DNA of 64,000 nt from Pedobacter africanus (GCF_900176535.1 NZ_FWXT01000006.1:50343-114342), one strand, 5' to 3'; positions 16,855 through 26,924 are shown, counted from the first letter of the stretch. Translations and numbers: made by a program. Notes: generated by a model from the letters alone, not told the origin.

Positions 16855-18660
16855 ATGAAGATTATGAGAAAGATATTTTTAGTTGTGACTTTGGTAATGA
16901 CCGCATGTTTATCCTGCACTAAAGACGGGGCCGACTTGCTGGACCCAACTGCCAGCAGAGGAATAAGTGATGTGTTTGGCAATGCCACCAACAGCGATAA
17001 GTTTTTAATGGACATTTACAGGCAGATACTCCCTGTGCTGCCAAGAACAGATTTTGCCGGCTCGCGCTGGAGGCACAATTACCTGCTCGATGTGGGGACG
17101 GAAAATGGTTCCAGTAATATTCAGGGAAACCTGCCCGTACGTGATTACAATGCAGGTTCGCTGACGCCAAGTAGTACCGGGCTGTTTTCTTACAGTGATT
17201 GGAGGGACGGTTATGTGGCCATCCGTGCCTGTTACCTTTTTCTGGCGCATATTGACGAGGTGCCGCTAGACCCTCAGTTTAACTATGATGAGACCACCCG
17301 AAAAATCCGTAAGGCGGAAGCAAAATGGCTTCTGGCATTTAACTATGCCGAACTGGCCAAAGAATTTGGAGGATTGCCATTGGTGAAAAAGGTAGTAGAC
17401 CCCCTGGATGATGTTGCTGTGGCGCGAAGCTCTTTTGACGAAACGATAAGCTATGTTGTACAGTTATGTGATGAGGCCGCGGTGGATCTGCCACCTGTTT
17501 ATACCGACAATGAATTGGGAAGGGCTACCAGGGGCGCAGCCCTGGCATTGAAGGCAAGAATGCTGCTGTATGCAGCAAGTCCACTTTGGAATGACAGCAG
17601 CAGTCCGGCCGATTCTCCTTTTGGTGGAAAGTATGATGCCGGAAAATGGCTTAAAGCTGCCCAGGCTGCCCAGGCCGTAATGAATTTAAATGCTTATCAG
17701 TTGCACCAGGATATTGCCACATTGTTTAATACACGCACCAATTCTGAAATCATATATGCCCGTATGCAGGAGCCGATGGCTTATTTCAGTGCTACCAATG
17801 TGCCTTACCGTTTGTATAATGGTACCGGGGCCTATGCATTAGGTGGCGCTAACCAGGTAACCTATAACATGGTCAAGGAATATGAGGTGCTGAAAAATGG
17901 CGTGGCTTATTCTGTTGATGATCCGGCTTCGGGGCATAATTTACAGGATCCCTATAAAAACAGGGACCCGCGGTTTTACCGTGATTGTATTTACAACGGC
18001 GCACAGATACTGGGCAAAGCGGCTGAATTTGGTGATGTAGCCGCCGGAGTGGCAAAAACGCCCGCCCATAATATGCTGCCCAGCATCTACAATACCTATG
18101 TATTTAACGTGAAGTTTTGCGATCTTACCCTGAACGTAACCTGGAACGCGCGCAGCCCTTCGGCCGGTACCCGTACCAATCAGAATTATCCTTACCTGCG
18201 GTATGCGGAGGTATTGCTGAATTACGCTGAGGCCATGAATGAAGTTTACGGACCTGAAGGGACCGGGCCGGGTTTAACGCGGACTGCACTGGATGCGCTG
18301 AACGAAGTACGCACCAGGGCAAAATACCCTGCTGGTAAGCCCGAGTATATGGGACTGAGTGGCGGAATGCCCCCCGTTGCTTCGGGGCTTGGCAAAGATG
18401 AGTTCCGCCGGAAACTAAGGCACGAACGCAGGGTGGAGTTCTGTTTTGAGGAACACTGGTTCTGGGACTTGCGCCGCTGGAAGCTGACACCCGATCTTGA
18501 CATCAAGGCACAGATTCCTGTATGGGTTTCACCAACCACGGTACAGTACCAGATCAAGACGATAGACAACAGGTACTTCGATCCTAAGATGTACCGGATG
18601 CCAATACCACAGGTAGAGATACAGGCAAATCCCAAATTGGTTCAAAATCCAGATTGGTAA
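16855..18660 (+). CDS. SusD/RagB-like glycan-binding lipoprotein
   Basis: A 601-residue SusD partner of the SusC at 13709, starting eight bases after it. The signal peptide has a lipobox (MTACLSC). SusD hallmarks are KAEAKWLLAFNYAELAKEFGGLPLV, GRATRGAALALKARMLLYAASPLW, YLRYAEVLLNYAEAMNEVYG and RHERRVEFCFEEHWFWDLRRWK, with the usual C-terminal MYRMPIPQVEIQANPKLVQNP ending. The two SusD proteins of the locus share these landmarks but differ elsewhere, in line with different ligands. A later ATG at 16864 would only shorten the signal peptide by three residues. Confidence 0.94.
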   Translation: MKIMRKIFLVVTLVMTACLSCTKDGADLLDPTASRGISDVFGNATNSDKFLMDIYRQILPVLPRTDFAGSRWRHNYLLDVGTENGSSNIQGNLPVRDYNAGSLTPSSTGLFSYSDWRDGYVAIRACYLFLAHIDEVPLDPQFNYDETTRKIRKAEAKWLLAFNYAELAKEFGGLPLVKKVVDPLDDVAVARSSFDETISYVVQLCDEAAVDLPPVYTDNELGRATRGAALALKARMLLYAASPLWNDSSSPADSPFGGKYDAGKWLKAAQAAQAVMNLNAYQLHQDIATLFNTRTNSEIIYARMQEPMAYFSATNVPYRLYNGTGAYALGGANQVTYNMVKEYEVLKNGVAYSVDDPASGHNLQDPYKNRDPRFYRDCIYNGAQILGKAAEFGDVAAGVAKTPAHNMLPSIYNTYVFNVKFCDLTLNVTWNARSPSAGTRTNQNYPYLRYAEVLLNYAEAMNEVYGPEGTGPGLTRTALDALNEVRTRAKYPAGKPEYMGLSGGMPPVASGLGKDEFRRKLRHERRVEFCFEEHWFWDLRRWKLTPDLDIKAQIPVWVSPTTVQYQIKTIDNRYFDPKMYRMPIPQVEIQANPKLVQNPDW

Positions 18661-18674
18661 ATGATAACGTAACG

Positions 18675-21419
18675 ATGAAAGTACTATTTAAGATTATTGT
18701 CCTATGCCTGCCGGGATTACTTTTTGCGCAGCAAAAGAAGACAGCCGATTTCGCAGCCCTGAACAACACACATGACATGTTGCTGTCGGCATGGGGTCCT
18801 TACTCCAAGCGCTATGCCGGAATTTCACATATTCCGGAATTTAAGTCGGGGATCCGGTTTGATTTTTCGGTTTTTCCGGGTTTGTACCGCTATAAGCCCT
18901 CTGTTCCGCATGTTTTGCTGCAGTCGGATTATTTCCCCTGGAAATCGAATGACGACCTTACAAAATATACCTTCAGGCATGAACTGCTTTGGAAAGATGA
19001 GGCTTATGCCGATGTAACTTACGAAGTAGTTGATTCTTCATCTGTACTGGTGGCTGTGCGATGCGTGAACAATACGGCCTTGCCGCAGAATATGGATGTT
19101 AACCTGATGGCTTACCTGGACTATCCGGAAAACTATCCGCTGTATGGCCTTCATTTGGGAAAGGGTTCATTCTGGATAAATGCCCTGGAATACCAATCGC
19201 TTAAGTTTGCCAAACCGGGCCCGCGCGACAACCTGGTTTATGATGGATGGCTGGCCGCTGAAGTGAGAAATGAAGCATTTATAGATGGGCGGGGCATGGG
19301 TGCTGCATTTAGCAGTACCAATGGGAACAGGGTAAATTATCAGATCCCATTAACTGACAGGCAGCTGGAAGGTAAACTGATCCTTTTTTACCGTATGAAA
19401 AAAGGTACAAGCCAGGTTTTTCGTACAGGTGGCTTGGCAGAGGAAAGCATCAGGTTAAAGGGTACAGGTAACCTGGAACAGGTAAGCATTGCTTATCGTG
19501 CTGATAAAGCAGGTTTACAGGCGTTTTGGATAACATCTGAGGCTGGGGATGTGGTTGAGTTTAACGGCTTTGCCCTGGTGCCTTCAGCGGAACCGCTACC
19601 CGAAATAGTGGCATTGGAGAAGCAGTTTACTCCGGAGGTAAAGGAAGATATGGACTCGAAAACCCTGGTGCTGAAATATAAGGAGATCGCCAATTACTAT
19701 GGAATAGCCTGGGACGACAACAACGCCAGGATAAGGGAATTTAAAAACGATGAGCTGGATTACTTTTTCAGGCGCCATGTAAACAACCAGACGCATCAAA
19801 CATTTGTGGGGAACAATAAGGGAAATTTCGCGAATGTTTACATCCGACCTGTGGAACTGGATGCCCATGAAGAGAAAACCATATACGCTTTATTGTGTAA
19901 AGGGGATTATGAACAGGTTAAAAAGGGGCTGGGCCGGTTACATGAACTGAAGCAAAAGACGATAGCGGCAAAAGCTGGACCGCTTAGTCCGGAATTGCTG
20001 CCCGGTGGGGAGAAATATGCCTTTAGTCAGCAGATACTCAAAGCAACCCTCATGACCAATATCATGTACCCGGTATACACCCAGAACAGTTACATCCGTC
20101 ATTTTACCCCGGGAAAATGGTACAACTCCCTATATACCTGGGATTCTGGTTTTATTGCAGTGGGCCTAAATGAGATCAGTGCAAAACTGGCAGCTGAGTG
20201 TATCAATGTATATACCACCGGAGAAGATAACCAGAATGCATTCATCCAGCATGGTACGCCCTATCCGGTGCAGATCTATGCTTTTTTTGATCTTTGGAAC
20301 AAAACACAATCGCGCGAGGCGCTTGCTTATTTCTACCCCCGCCTTAAGCGTTACTACGAATTTATGGCCGGGCGCTACGGCAGTTCGACCACTAGGGCAT
20401 TGAAATCTAATATGCTGACATCCTGGGATTATTTTTACAATTCTGGCGGCTGGGACGACTACCCGGCACAGGTAACTGTTCACGAGCAAAAGGGCACTAA
20501 AAAAGTAGCTGCTGCGGTGAACAATGCTTACAGCATCCGGATTGCAAAAATGCTGAGAATGGCGGCCATTGCCTTAAAGAAAGACAAAGACCTGGCAGCT
20601 TACGATGCAGACATTAAACAGTTTGCAGTAGCTTTGCAGCAACATTCATGGAATGAAAACTCGGGGTATTTTAGTTATGTGCTGCATGATGAACAAGGAA
20701 ATCCTACGGGACATTTTAAGGATCCGCTGAGCGGGGAAGATCATAATATGGGATTGGATGGTGCCTACCCGCTATTTGCCGGTATTTGCACACCTGCACA
20801 GGAAGCCAGGTTGCTTGAAAAGATCTTTTCAGAAAAACACATGTGGACGCCCTCTGGTATATGTGTGGTTGACCAGTCTGCCCCGTATTTTAAGCCGGTA
20901 GGTTATTGGAACGGCTCTGTCTGGATGCCGCACCAATGGTTTACGTGGAAGGCCATGCTTGACCTTGGCCGCTTTGACCTGGCGCAAAAGATTGCATTTA
21001 AAGGTTTGGATGTGTTTAAAAAAGAGGTCGATAATTCCTATGCGACATTTGAATATTTCTCTGCCAAAACAGGGCGGGGCGCGGGCTGGCACCAGTTTGG
21101 CGGGCTTTCAGCTCCTGTACTCTCGTGGTTTTCGGCTTACTTTAAGCCGGGTACTGTAACTACGGGCTTTGAAATCTGGATCAAGGACCAGGAATTCAAT
21201 GTTAGGCATTCTGCCTACAAAGCGAACCTTTCTTTTGACCAGGCCACTGTTGCCCATGCCAGGAGCTTAATGGTATGCATGAACCCGGCATTTGATTACG
21301 AGGTATTGGTAAATGGTAAAGCCGTGCAAGCTAATGTGCCGTATGCCGGCCTGCTCCAGATCAGCCTACCTGCAAGCAATAAAGATGTATCACTAATCAT
21401 TCAGCCTATGAGGAGATAA
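18675..21419 (+). CDS. Secreted (alpha/alpha)6-barrel glycoside hydrolase, clan GH-G-like (MGH1/GH63-type fold)
   Basis: A 914-residue exported enzyme; ATG at 18675 gives the signal peptide MKVLFKIIVLCLPGLLFAQQ, whereas an upstream in-frame ATG at 18654 overlaps the SusD end. The N-terminal half (about 20-420) is beta-rich. The C-terminal half (about 440-820) is a helical toroid with motifs of trehalase/GH63-like enzymes: YTWDSGF, TSWDYFYNSGGWDDYP, LDGAYPLFAGI and YWNGSVWMPHQW. By position, Asp594 or Asp595 in GGWDDYP would be the acid and Glu793 in ATFEYFSAKTG the base. It is the only enzyme of the locus, last in the operon, and should act on the glycan taken up by the SusCD pairs. Exact family and substrate are not clear from sequence; an alpha-linked glycan is likely for this clan. 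Confidence 0.8.
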   Translation: MKVLFKIIVLCLPGLLFAQQKKTADFAALNNTHDMLLSAWGPYSKRYAGISHIPEFKSGIRFDFSVFPGLYRYKPSVPHVLLQSDYFPWKSNDDLTKYTFRHELLWKDEAYADVTYEVVDSSSVLVAVRCVNNTALPQNMDVNLMAYLDYPENYPLYGLHLGKGSFWINALEYQSLKFAKPGPRDNLVYDGWLAAEVRNEAFIDGRGMGAAFSSTNGNRVNYQIPLTDRQLEGKLILFYRMKKGTSQVFRTGGLAEESIRLKGTGNLEQVSIAYRADKAGLQAFWITSEAGDVVEFNGFALVPSAEPLPEIVALEKQFTPEVKEDMDSKTLVLKYKEIANYYGIAWDDNNARIREFKNDELDYFFRRHVNNQTHQTFVGNNKGNFANVYIRPVELDAHEEKTIYALLCKGDYEQVKKGLGRLHELKQKTIAAKAGPLSPELLPGGEKYAFSQQILKATLMTNIMYPVYTQNSYIRHFTPGKWYNSLYTWDSGFIAVGLNEISAKLAAECINVYTTGEDNQNAFIQHGTPYPVQIYAFFDLWNKTQSREALAYFYPRLKRYYEFMAGRYGSSTTRALKSNMLTSWDYFYNSGGWDDYPAQVTVHEQKGTKKVAAAVNNAYSIRIAKMLRMAAIALKKDKDLAAYDADIKQFAVALQQHSWNENSGYFSYVLHDEQGNPTGHFKDPLSGEDHNMGLDGAYPLFAGICTPAQEARLLEKIFSEKHMWTPSGICVVDQSAPYFKPVGYWNGSVWMPHQWFTWKAMLDLGRFDLAQKIAFKGLDVFKKEVDNSYATFEYFSAKTGRGAGWHQFGGLSAPVLSWFSAYFKPGTVTTGFEIWIKDQEFNVRHSAYKANLSFDQATVAHARSLMVCMNPAFDYEVLVNGKAVQANVPYAGLLQISLPASNKDVSLIIQPMRR

Positions 21420-21854
21420 GAAGCCATATATACCTTTTATAACCGTTATTATGTCGGATAACGAATATATTACGTTATGCGGAAAACTAAATTTTGTGCC
21501 AATACGTTAGTACAATTAACAGTATGCCTGTCATTTTGCTAGGAAATAAAGCAGGGGAAGCCAGTTTTGGCAGGATGCCGGAGGGGGGACGAATTGCCAC
21601 AGTTTAGATCAGCTTGTGTTTACTGAATGTCATAAACCTTTTCAATGATGTATGCAGGCTTGCTTAAATTGTAGTACCCTTAAACGCAGGGGCATGTTTT
21701 AAGTCAAAACATAGTAAGTTTTATGAAATAATGGCAGTTACAACATCTATTTCCACCGCTATGGCGTAATTGTTGATAAAATAATAAAAATGCAGGTGCT
21801 CATTTATAAAACAAATTTTATAGTTTAGAGCATTCCTGATTTAGAAAGGTATAT
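21420..21854. other. 435-base spacer before clpC
   Basis: I see no convincing gene here. Near the front are three alternating half-sites, CGTTAT (21444), ATAACG (21458) and CGTTAT (21473), listed separately. The remainder is AT-rich towards clpC, where a weak TAnnTTTG-like box (TAGTTTAG, about 21821-21828) could be the clpC promoter. A 27-codon open frame at 21524-21607 has no recognisable product. Confidence 0.5.
21444..21478. promoter_or_regulatory. Alternating CGTTAT / ATAACG half-sites
   Basis: CGTTAT (21444-21449), ATAACG (21458-21463) and CGTTAT (21473-21478) form two overlapping inverted repeats with spacers of 8 and 9 bases. They could be an operator or an mRNA hairpin after the glycosidase gene. 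No T-run follows, so it is not a typical intrinsic terminator. Confidence 0.3.
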
Positions 21855-24395
21855 ATGGAAGCTAAATTTTCTCCACAAGTAAAAGATGTGATTTCTTTTA
21901 GCAGGGAAGAAGCCCTGAGATTAGGTCACGATTACATAGGCGCAGAACATCTTTTGTTAGGCCTTATTCGCGAAGGCGATGGTATGGCCATTAAGATATT
22001 AAAATCACTAGGTGTTGATACTTCAAAACTTCGTCGTTCAATAGAGGATTCAGTTAGAGGTACGTCCAGTGTAACGGTTAATCTGGGGAATATCCCTTTA
22101 ACCAAACAAGCAGAAAAGGTTTTAAAGATCACTTATCTTGAAGCAAAGATCTTCAAAAGCGATTTGATAGGTACAGAGCACCTGTTGCTTTCTATCCTTC
22201 GCGATGATGATAACATTGCTTCGCAGATCTTATTACAGTTTAACATCAATTACGAGATATTTAAACAGGAGGTCGAGGTGAATAAAAACGGATTCAGAGA
22301 CGAAACGCAAAACAGTGCATCAACAGGTGGAGATGATGACTATCGCGAAGAAGAGTCATTCAGCAGCCCTAAAAAGGTATCTGACATCAAATCTAAAACC
22401 CCGGTCCTGGATAATTTTGGAAGAGATCTGACCAAGGCTGCCGAAGAAGGACGTTTAGACCCTATTGTAGGTCGTGAAAAAGAAATTGAGCGTGTATCTC
22501 AAATCCTGTCGCGCCGTAAAAAGAACAATCCGATCTTAATTGGTGAACCTGGTGTGGGTAAATCTGCTATTGCGGAAGGACTGGCATTGCGTATTGTACA
22601 GCGTAAGGTATCGAGGGTGCTGTTCAATAAACGCGTGGTTACTTTGGACCTGGCATCACTTGTTGCCGGTACCAAATATCGTGGGCAGTTTGAAGAGCGT
22701 ATGAAAGCGGTAATGAACGAGCTGGAGAAATCTACGGACGTGATCCTGTTTATTGACGAGATTCACACAATTGTAGGTGCTGGTGGAGCTTCAGGCTCAT
22801 TGGATGCGTCGAACATGTTCAAGCCAGCATTGGCCAGGGGCGAAATACAATGCATCGGGGCTACCACACTAGATGAATACCGTCAGTATATTGAAAAAGA
22901 TGGTGCTTTAGACCGTCGTTTCCAGAAGGTAATGATTGAGCCGGCTTCGCCTGATGAAACCATTGAGATCCTGAACCGCATCAAAGAAAAATACGAAGAT
23001 CATCATGGGGTAACCTATACCGACGAGGCCATCAATGCCTGTGTTGCCTTAACTTCTAGGTACATTACAGACAGGTTCTTACCAGACAAAGCAATTGATG
23101 CTTTGGATGAGGCAGGATCTAGGGTGCATTTAACTAATATCCATGTTCCCGAAAACATCATTGGTATAGAAAACAAGATTGAGGAAATCAAAATCGAAAA
23201 AAATAAAGTTGTAAAAAGCCAGAAATACGAAGAGGCTGCGAAACTAAGGGATACTGAAAAGAACCTTTTAGAAGAGTTGGACCGTGCCAAGGCCGAATGG
23301 GAAGCAGAAACCAAAACAAAACGTTATACCGTTACGGAAGACAACGTTGCAGAAGTAGTTTCGATGATGACCGGAATTCCTTTACAACGTGTTGGACAAA
23401 CAGACAGCGCGAAGCTGCTGAACATGTACGATACGGTTGCTGCCAAGATCATTGGACAGGATGATGCGATCAAAAAACTGACCAAAGCAATACAGCGTAC
23501 CAGGGCCGGGTTAAAGGACCCTAAAAAGCCTATAGGTTCTTTCATTTTCTTAGGCCCTACAGGCGTAGGTAAAACCGAATTGGCCAAAGAACTTGCCCGT
23601 TTTATGTTCGACAGTGATGATGCCCTTATCCAGATTGACATGAGTGAGTATATGGAGAAATTTGCGGTATCACGTTTGGTGGGTGCGCCTCCGGGATATG
23701 TGGGTTACGAAGAAGGCGGGCAGCTGACCGAGAAAGTGCGCAGAAAACCTTATGCGGTAATTTTACTGGATGAGATTGAAAAAGCACATCCTGATGTATT
23801 CAATATCTTGTTACAGGTGCTTGATGAAGGACAGCTTACCGATAGTCTGGGCCGTAAGGTTGATTTTAGAAATACGATCATCATTATGACTTCTAATATC
23901 GGCGCACGCCAACTGAAAGATTTCGGACAAGGAGTAGGTTTCTCTACTTCGGCAAAAACCAATCAGGCAGATGCACATTCAAGAGGTGTAATTGAAAATG
24001 CTTTGAAACGTGCTTTTGCGCCTGAGTTCCTGAACCGTGTGGATGATGTAGTGGTATTTAACTCATTGGGTAAAGAAGAGATCTTCAAAATCATTGATAT
24101 TGAATTAAAATCGTTGTTTGGCCGCGTACATAATTTAGGTTATGAGGTGAAGCTGACCGATAAAGCCAAAGAGTTTATTGCTGATAAAGGCTTCGATTCT
24201 AACTTTGGCGCAAGGCCGCTTAAACGTGCCATTCAAAAATACCTGGAAGATCCTATTGCTGAGGAAATCCTTAAAGGAGAGATCCATGATGGTGACATTC
24301 TGGAAATTGATTACAATAAGGAAACCGAACAGATTGTGGTAGAGAACAGAAGTCCGGGTAAAAAAAAGAAAAAAGAAGAAGGTAGTATAGAGTAA
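21855..24395 (+). CDS. clpC: ATP-dependent Clp protease ATPase subunit ClpC
   Basis: An 846-residue cytoplasmic AAA+ unfoldase that feeds substrates to ClpP and has chaperone activity. The N-terminal double Clp repeat is at about 1-145 (IGAEHLLLGLIREGDGMA and IGTEHLLLSILRDDDNIA). The first AAA domain has Walker A GEPGVGKS at 230-237, and the second has GPTGVGKT at 567-574 with LLDEIEKAHPDVFNILLQVL. Between them is a UVR-type segment (KVVKSQKYEEAAKLRDTEKN), which marks ClpC and not ClpB. The C-terminal end is Lys-rich (GKKKKKEEG). It stands alone with a strong terminator after it. Length and domains are complete. Confidence 0.96.
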   Translation: MEAKFSPQVKDVISFSREEALRLGHDYIGAEHLLLGLIREGDGMAIKILKSLGVDTSKLRRSIEDSVRGTSSVTVNLGNIPLTKQAEKVLKITYLEAKIFKSDLIGTEHLLLSILRDDDNIASQILLQFNINYEIFKQEVEVNKNGFRDETQNSASTGGDDDYREEESFSSPKKVSDIKSKTPVLDNFGRDLTKAAEEGRLDPIVGREKEIERVSQILSRRKKNNPILIGEPGVGKSAIAEGLALRIVQRKVSRVLFNKRVVTLDLASLVAGTKYRGQFEERMKAVMNELEKSTDVILFIDEIHTIVGAGGASGSLDASNMFKPALARGEIQCIGATTLDEYRQYIEKDGALDRRFQKVMIEPASPDETIEILNRIKEKYEDHHGVTYTDEAINACVALTSRYITDRFLPDKAIDALDEAGSRVHLTNIHVPENIIGIENKIEEIKIEKNKVVKSQKYEEAAKLRDTEKNLLEELDRAKAEWEAETKTKRYTVTEDNVAEVVSMMTGIPLQRVGQTDSAKLLNMYDTVAAKIIGQDDAIKKLTKAIQRTRAGLKDPKKPIGSFIFLGPTGVGKTELAKELARFMFDSDDALIQIDMSEYMEKFAVSRLVGAPPGYVGYEEGGQLTEKVRRKPYAVILLDEIEKAHPDVFNILLQVLDEGQLTDSLGRKVDFRNTIIIMTSNIGARQLKDFGQGVGFSTSAKTNQADAHSRGVIENALKRAFAPEFLNRVDDVVVFNSLGKEEIFKIIDIELKSLFGRVHNLGYEVKLTDKAKEFIADKGFDSNFGARPLKRAIQKYLEDPIAEEILKGEIHDGDILEIDYNKETEQIVVENRSPGKKKKKEEGSIE

Positions 24396-24417
24396 GGTGC
24401 GTAGAGATGGAGAGAAG

Positions 24418-24451
24418 ACCCTGGTTGGCGAAGAGCTGACCGGGGTTTTTT
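24418..24451 (+). terminator. Intrinsic terminator of clpC
   Basis: ACCCTGGT (24418-24425) pairs with ACCGGGGT (24439-24446), eight base pairs with one G-T wobble and a 13-base loop. A T-run follows at once. It starts 22 bases after the clpC stop. Confidence 0.85.
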
Positions 24452-24595
24452 ATGCGTTAATTTTTTATTACTTTATATTGCTTAGTGTTGTTTTTACACA
24501 ATTTGTCAAATAGATTTTGGTTATTCAGATAAATGCCTCTATTTTAGATAGAAAATAGGTTAGGGTTAAATATCAATTGTACCAAATATTAACAA

Positions 24596-25561
24596 ATGAA
24601 GTCTAGAATATCCACATTACTGCCCCTTGTTTTCTTTGCCATTCAGGCAAGCGCGCAGGAAAAGCATGAGGCTTACACCCAACAGATTGACGGCACCAAG
24701 TTAAGCTTTGAGATGAAAGCTATCCCGGCCGGAGAGTTTTTAATGGGCAGTAAAAAAGGGAAACCGGATGAGCAGCCGGTACACAAAGTGAAGCTTGATC
24801 CTTTTTGGATGAGTACTGTTGAAGTGACATGGGATATCTTTGAACCCTTTTTATACAAGGATTATGAAACTACGCATAGTACAGGGCCGGTACCTGCAAA
24901 TGTAGATGCCGTTACCAGACCAACTAAACCTTATCTGGATATGACCTTTGGTATGGGAAAGGAAAACCATCCTGCCCTGGCGATGACGCATTACAATGCC
25001 ATACAATTTTGTAAATGGTTATATGCCCGGACAGGTGTATTTTATCGTTTGCCTACCGAAGCGGAATGGGAGTATGCCAGCCGCGCGGGAAGTACCACAG
25101 AATACTTTTTTGGGGATGATGAATCGAAGCTGGGTGATTATGCCTGGTATAAATCAAACAGCGAAGGAAAAACACATCCTGTAGGTAAAAAACAACCCAA
25201 CCCCTGGGGCCTGTATGATATGTACGGAAATGTGGGCGAATGGACCTATGATCAATATATCCCTGATTTTTATGCGGGTATAAAGGGGGAGAAGGCCAAT
25301 AACCCTGTTGCTGTTCCAGATAAATTGTATGCCAATGTGATCCGTGGCGGCTCATATGATGATGCAGCCAGGGAAGTTCGTTCTGCATCCCGGTTGCCTT
25401 CTGATCCGGTCTGGAAGCAGCTGGATCCACAGATCCCAAAAAGCAACTGGTGGTTTCCGGAAGCGCCGTTTATTGGCATCAGGTTGGTTAGGCCCGCGAA
25501 AGCCCCTTCGAAAGCTGAGATTGATGCCTATTACAATAAAGCACCTATAGCAGATTATTAA
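24596..25561 (+). CDS. SUMF1/FGE-fold secreted protein, probably without oxidase activity
   Basis: A 321-residue exported protein (signal peptide MKSRISTLLPLVFFAIQASAQ) with a formylglycine-generating-enzyme-like fold from about residue 35 to the end. Landmarks are IPAGEFLMGSKKGKPDEQPV, YRLPTEAEWEYASRAGS, GLYDMYGNVGEWTYD and VIRGGSYDDAAREVRSASR. True formylglycine-generating enzymes carry two copper-binding Cys residues between the RGGSW and R-A-R motifs; here that stretch has Asp and Ala and no Cys, so sulfatase activation is unlikely. In Bacteroidota this fold is also used in gliding/type IX secretion (GldJ, GldK) and in sugar-locus proteins. It begins an apparent operon with an oxidoreductase and ApbE. 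The role is unknown. Confidence 0.85.
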   Translation: MKSRISTLLPLVFFAIQASAQEKHEAYTQQIDGTKLSFEMKAIPAGEFLMGSKKGKPDEQPVHKVKLDPFWMSTVEVTWDIFEPFLYKDYETTHSTGPVPANVDAVTRPTKPYLDMTFGMGKENHPALAMTHYNAIQFCKWLYARTGVFYRLPTEAEWEYASRAGSTTEYFFGDDESKLGDYAWYKSNSEGKTHPVGKKQPNPWGLYDMYGNVGEWTYDQYIPDFYAGIKGEKANNPVAVPDKLYANVIRGGSYDDAAREVRSASRLPSDPVWKQLDPQIPKSNWWFPEAPFIGIRLVRPAKAPSKAEIDAYYNKAPIADY

Positions 25562-25601
25562 TGTCTAACTCACAAATTTAAAAACCAAATAATCAACCAA
25601 A

Positions 25602-26921
25602 ATGAACAACCTTGAACTGCGGGATAAACGCCGCGAATTTCTTAAAGCCTCTGCACTGGTTGCAGGAGGGGTAATGTTAGATCAGTTTGCTTTTGCCGGG
25701 GCACATTCTTCTACCGATGATACGATTAAAATTGCCTTGATAGGCTGTGGTGACCGTGGAACGGGTGCTGCTTTCCAGGCCCTTGGTACTAAAGTCAATG
25801 TTAAACTCGTAGCTATGGCCGATGCTTTTGAGGATAGACTGAGCAGCAGTTATACCAAGCTTGCTGAAAGGTTTAAGGAAAAAGTGGATGTTCCGCAGGA
25901 CCGCAGGTTTGTAGGTTTTGACGCTTACCTGAAGGCTATAGCCCTTGCTGATGTGGTGTTGCTGGTTACGCCTCCGGGATTCCGACCTATACACTTTGAA
26001 GAAGCGGTAAAACAAGGCAAACACGTTTTTATGGAAAAACCGGTAGCTGTTGATGCTCCAGGAATTCGTAAAGTGCTTGCGGCAGCAGAAATAGCCAAGC
26101 AAAAGAAATTAAACGTTGTGGTTGGTTTACAGCGCCGCTACCAGGCCAATTACAGAGAGGTATTGAAACGTATTCAGAACGGTGCAATTGGCGATATTGT
26201 TGGCGGGCAGGTATACTGGAACAGTGGCGGGGTATGGGTTAAAAAGCGTCAGCCTAACCAGACAGAAATGGAGTACCAAATGCGTAACTGGTACTATTTT
26301 AACTGGCTTTGCGGTGACCACATTGTAGAGCAACACGTACACAATATAGATATTGCAAACTGGGTTAAAAATGCTTACCCGGTATCGGTGCAGGGAACCG
26401 GAAGCCGTGCCTGGAGAACGGGTAAGGATTATGGTGAGATTTATGATAACCATGCGGTAGAGCTAACTTATGCTGACGGTGCGGTGATCTATAGCCAGTG
26501 CAGGCATTTTGAAGGAACTGCCAACCGGGTGGATGAGACCTTCCAGGGAACTAAAGGACGTGTTTACCTATCGGCAGGCCATAACGGGGTTTTATGGGAC
26601 CATAAAGGCAAAGAGATATATAACCATCCTACAAAAGGAAATCCTAACCCATATCAGACCGAGCATGATGAATTGTTCGCTGCCATAAGTAAAGGCGAAT
26701 TTAAATTCCAGGATGCAGAACGCGCAGCTAAAAGCTGTTTTACAGCTATTATTGGCAGGTATGCTACGTATTCCGGACAGGTGATCAAATGGGATGATGC
26801 ATTAAAGGCCGACAATAGCCTGATGCCTGAAACATTGAGCTGGAATGCCAATCCGCGACTGATGCCTGATGCAGATGGATTGTACCCGGTTCCTGTTCCG
26901 GGAAAAACCAAAGTGGTGTAA
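25602..26921 (+). CDS. Gfo/Idh/MocA-family oxidoreductase with Tat signal
   Basis: A 439-residue NAD(P)-dependent sugar or inositol oxidoreductase. The N-terminus RDKRREFLKASALVAGG is a twin-arginine signal, so the protein is exported folded with its cofactor to the periplasm. The Rossmann fold follows (IKIALIGCGDRGTGAAF), then the family motif HVFMEKPVAVDAPGIRKVL with the conserved Glu-Lys-Pro. The C-terminal alpha/beta domain includes WLCGDHIVEQHVHNIDIANW, which holds the catalytic His region. Tat-exported members of this family are common in Bacteroidota and often act on sugars or glycosides. Its substrate is unknown. It lies 40 bases after the SUMF1-like gene and three bases before the ApbE start. 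Confidence 0.92.
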   Translation: MNNLELRDKRREFLKASALVAGGVMLDQFAFAGAHSSTDDTIKIALIGCGDRGTGAAFQALGTKVNVKLVAMADAFEDRLSSSYTKLAERFKEKVDVPQDRRFVGFDAYLKAIALADVVLLVTPPGFRPIHFEEAVKQGKHVFMEKPVAVDAPGIRKVLAAAEIAKQKKLNVVVGLQRRYQANYREVLKRIQNGAIGDIVGGQVYWNSGGVWVKKRQPNQTEMEYQMRNWYYFNWLCGDHIVEQHVHNIDIANWVKNAYPVSVQGTGSRAWRTGKDYGEIYDNHAVELTYADGAVIYSQCRHFEGTANRVDETFQGTKGRVYLSAGHNGVLWDHKGKEIYNHPTKGNPNPYQTEHDELFAAISKGEFKFQDAERAAKSCFTAIIGRYATYSGQVIKWDDALKADNSLMPETLSWNANPRLMPDADGLYPVPVPGKTKVV

Positions 26922-26924
26922 GGT

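Noticed and set aside
21524..21607. 27-codon open frame starting MPVILLGNKAGE
   Set aside because: No similarity that I recognise, no support from context; chance is likely at this length.
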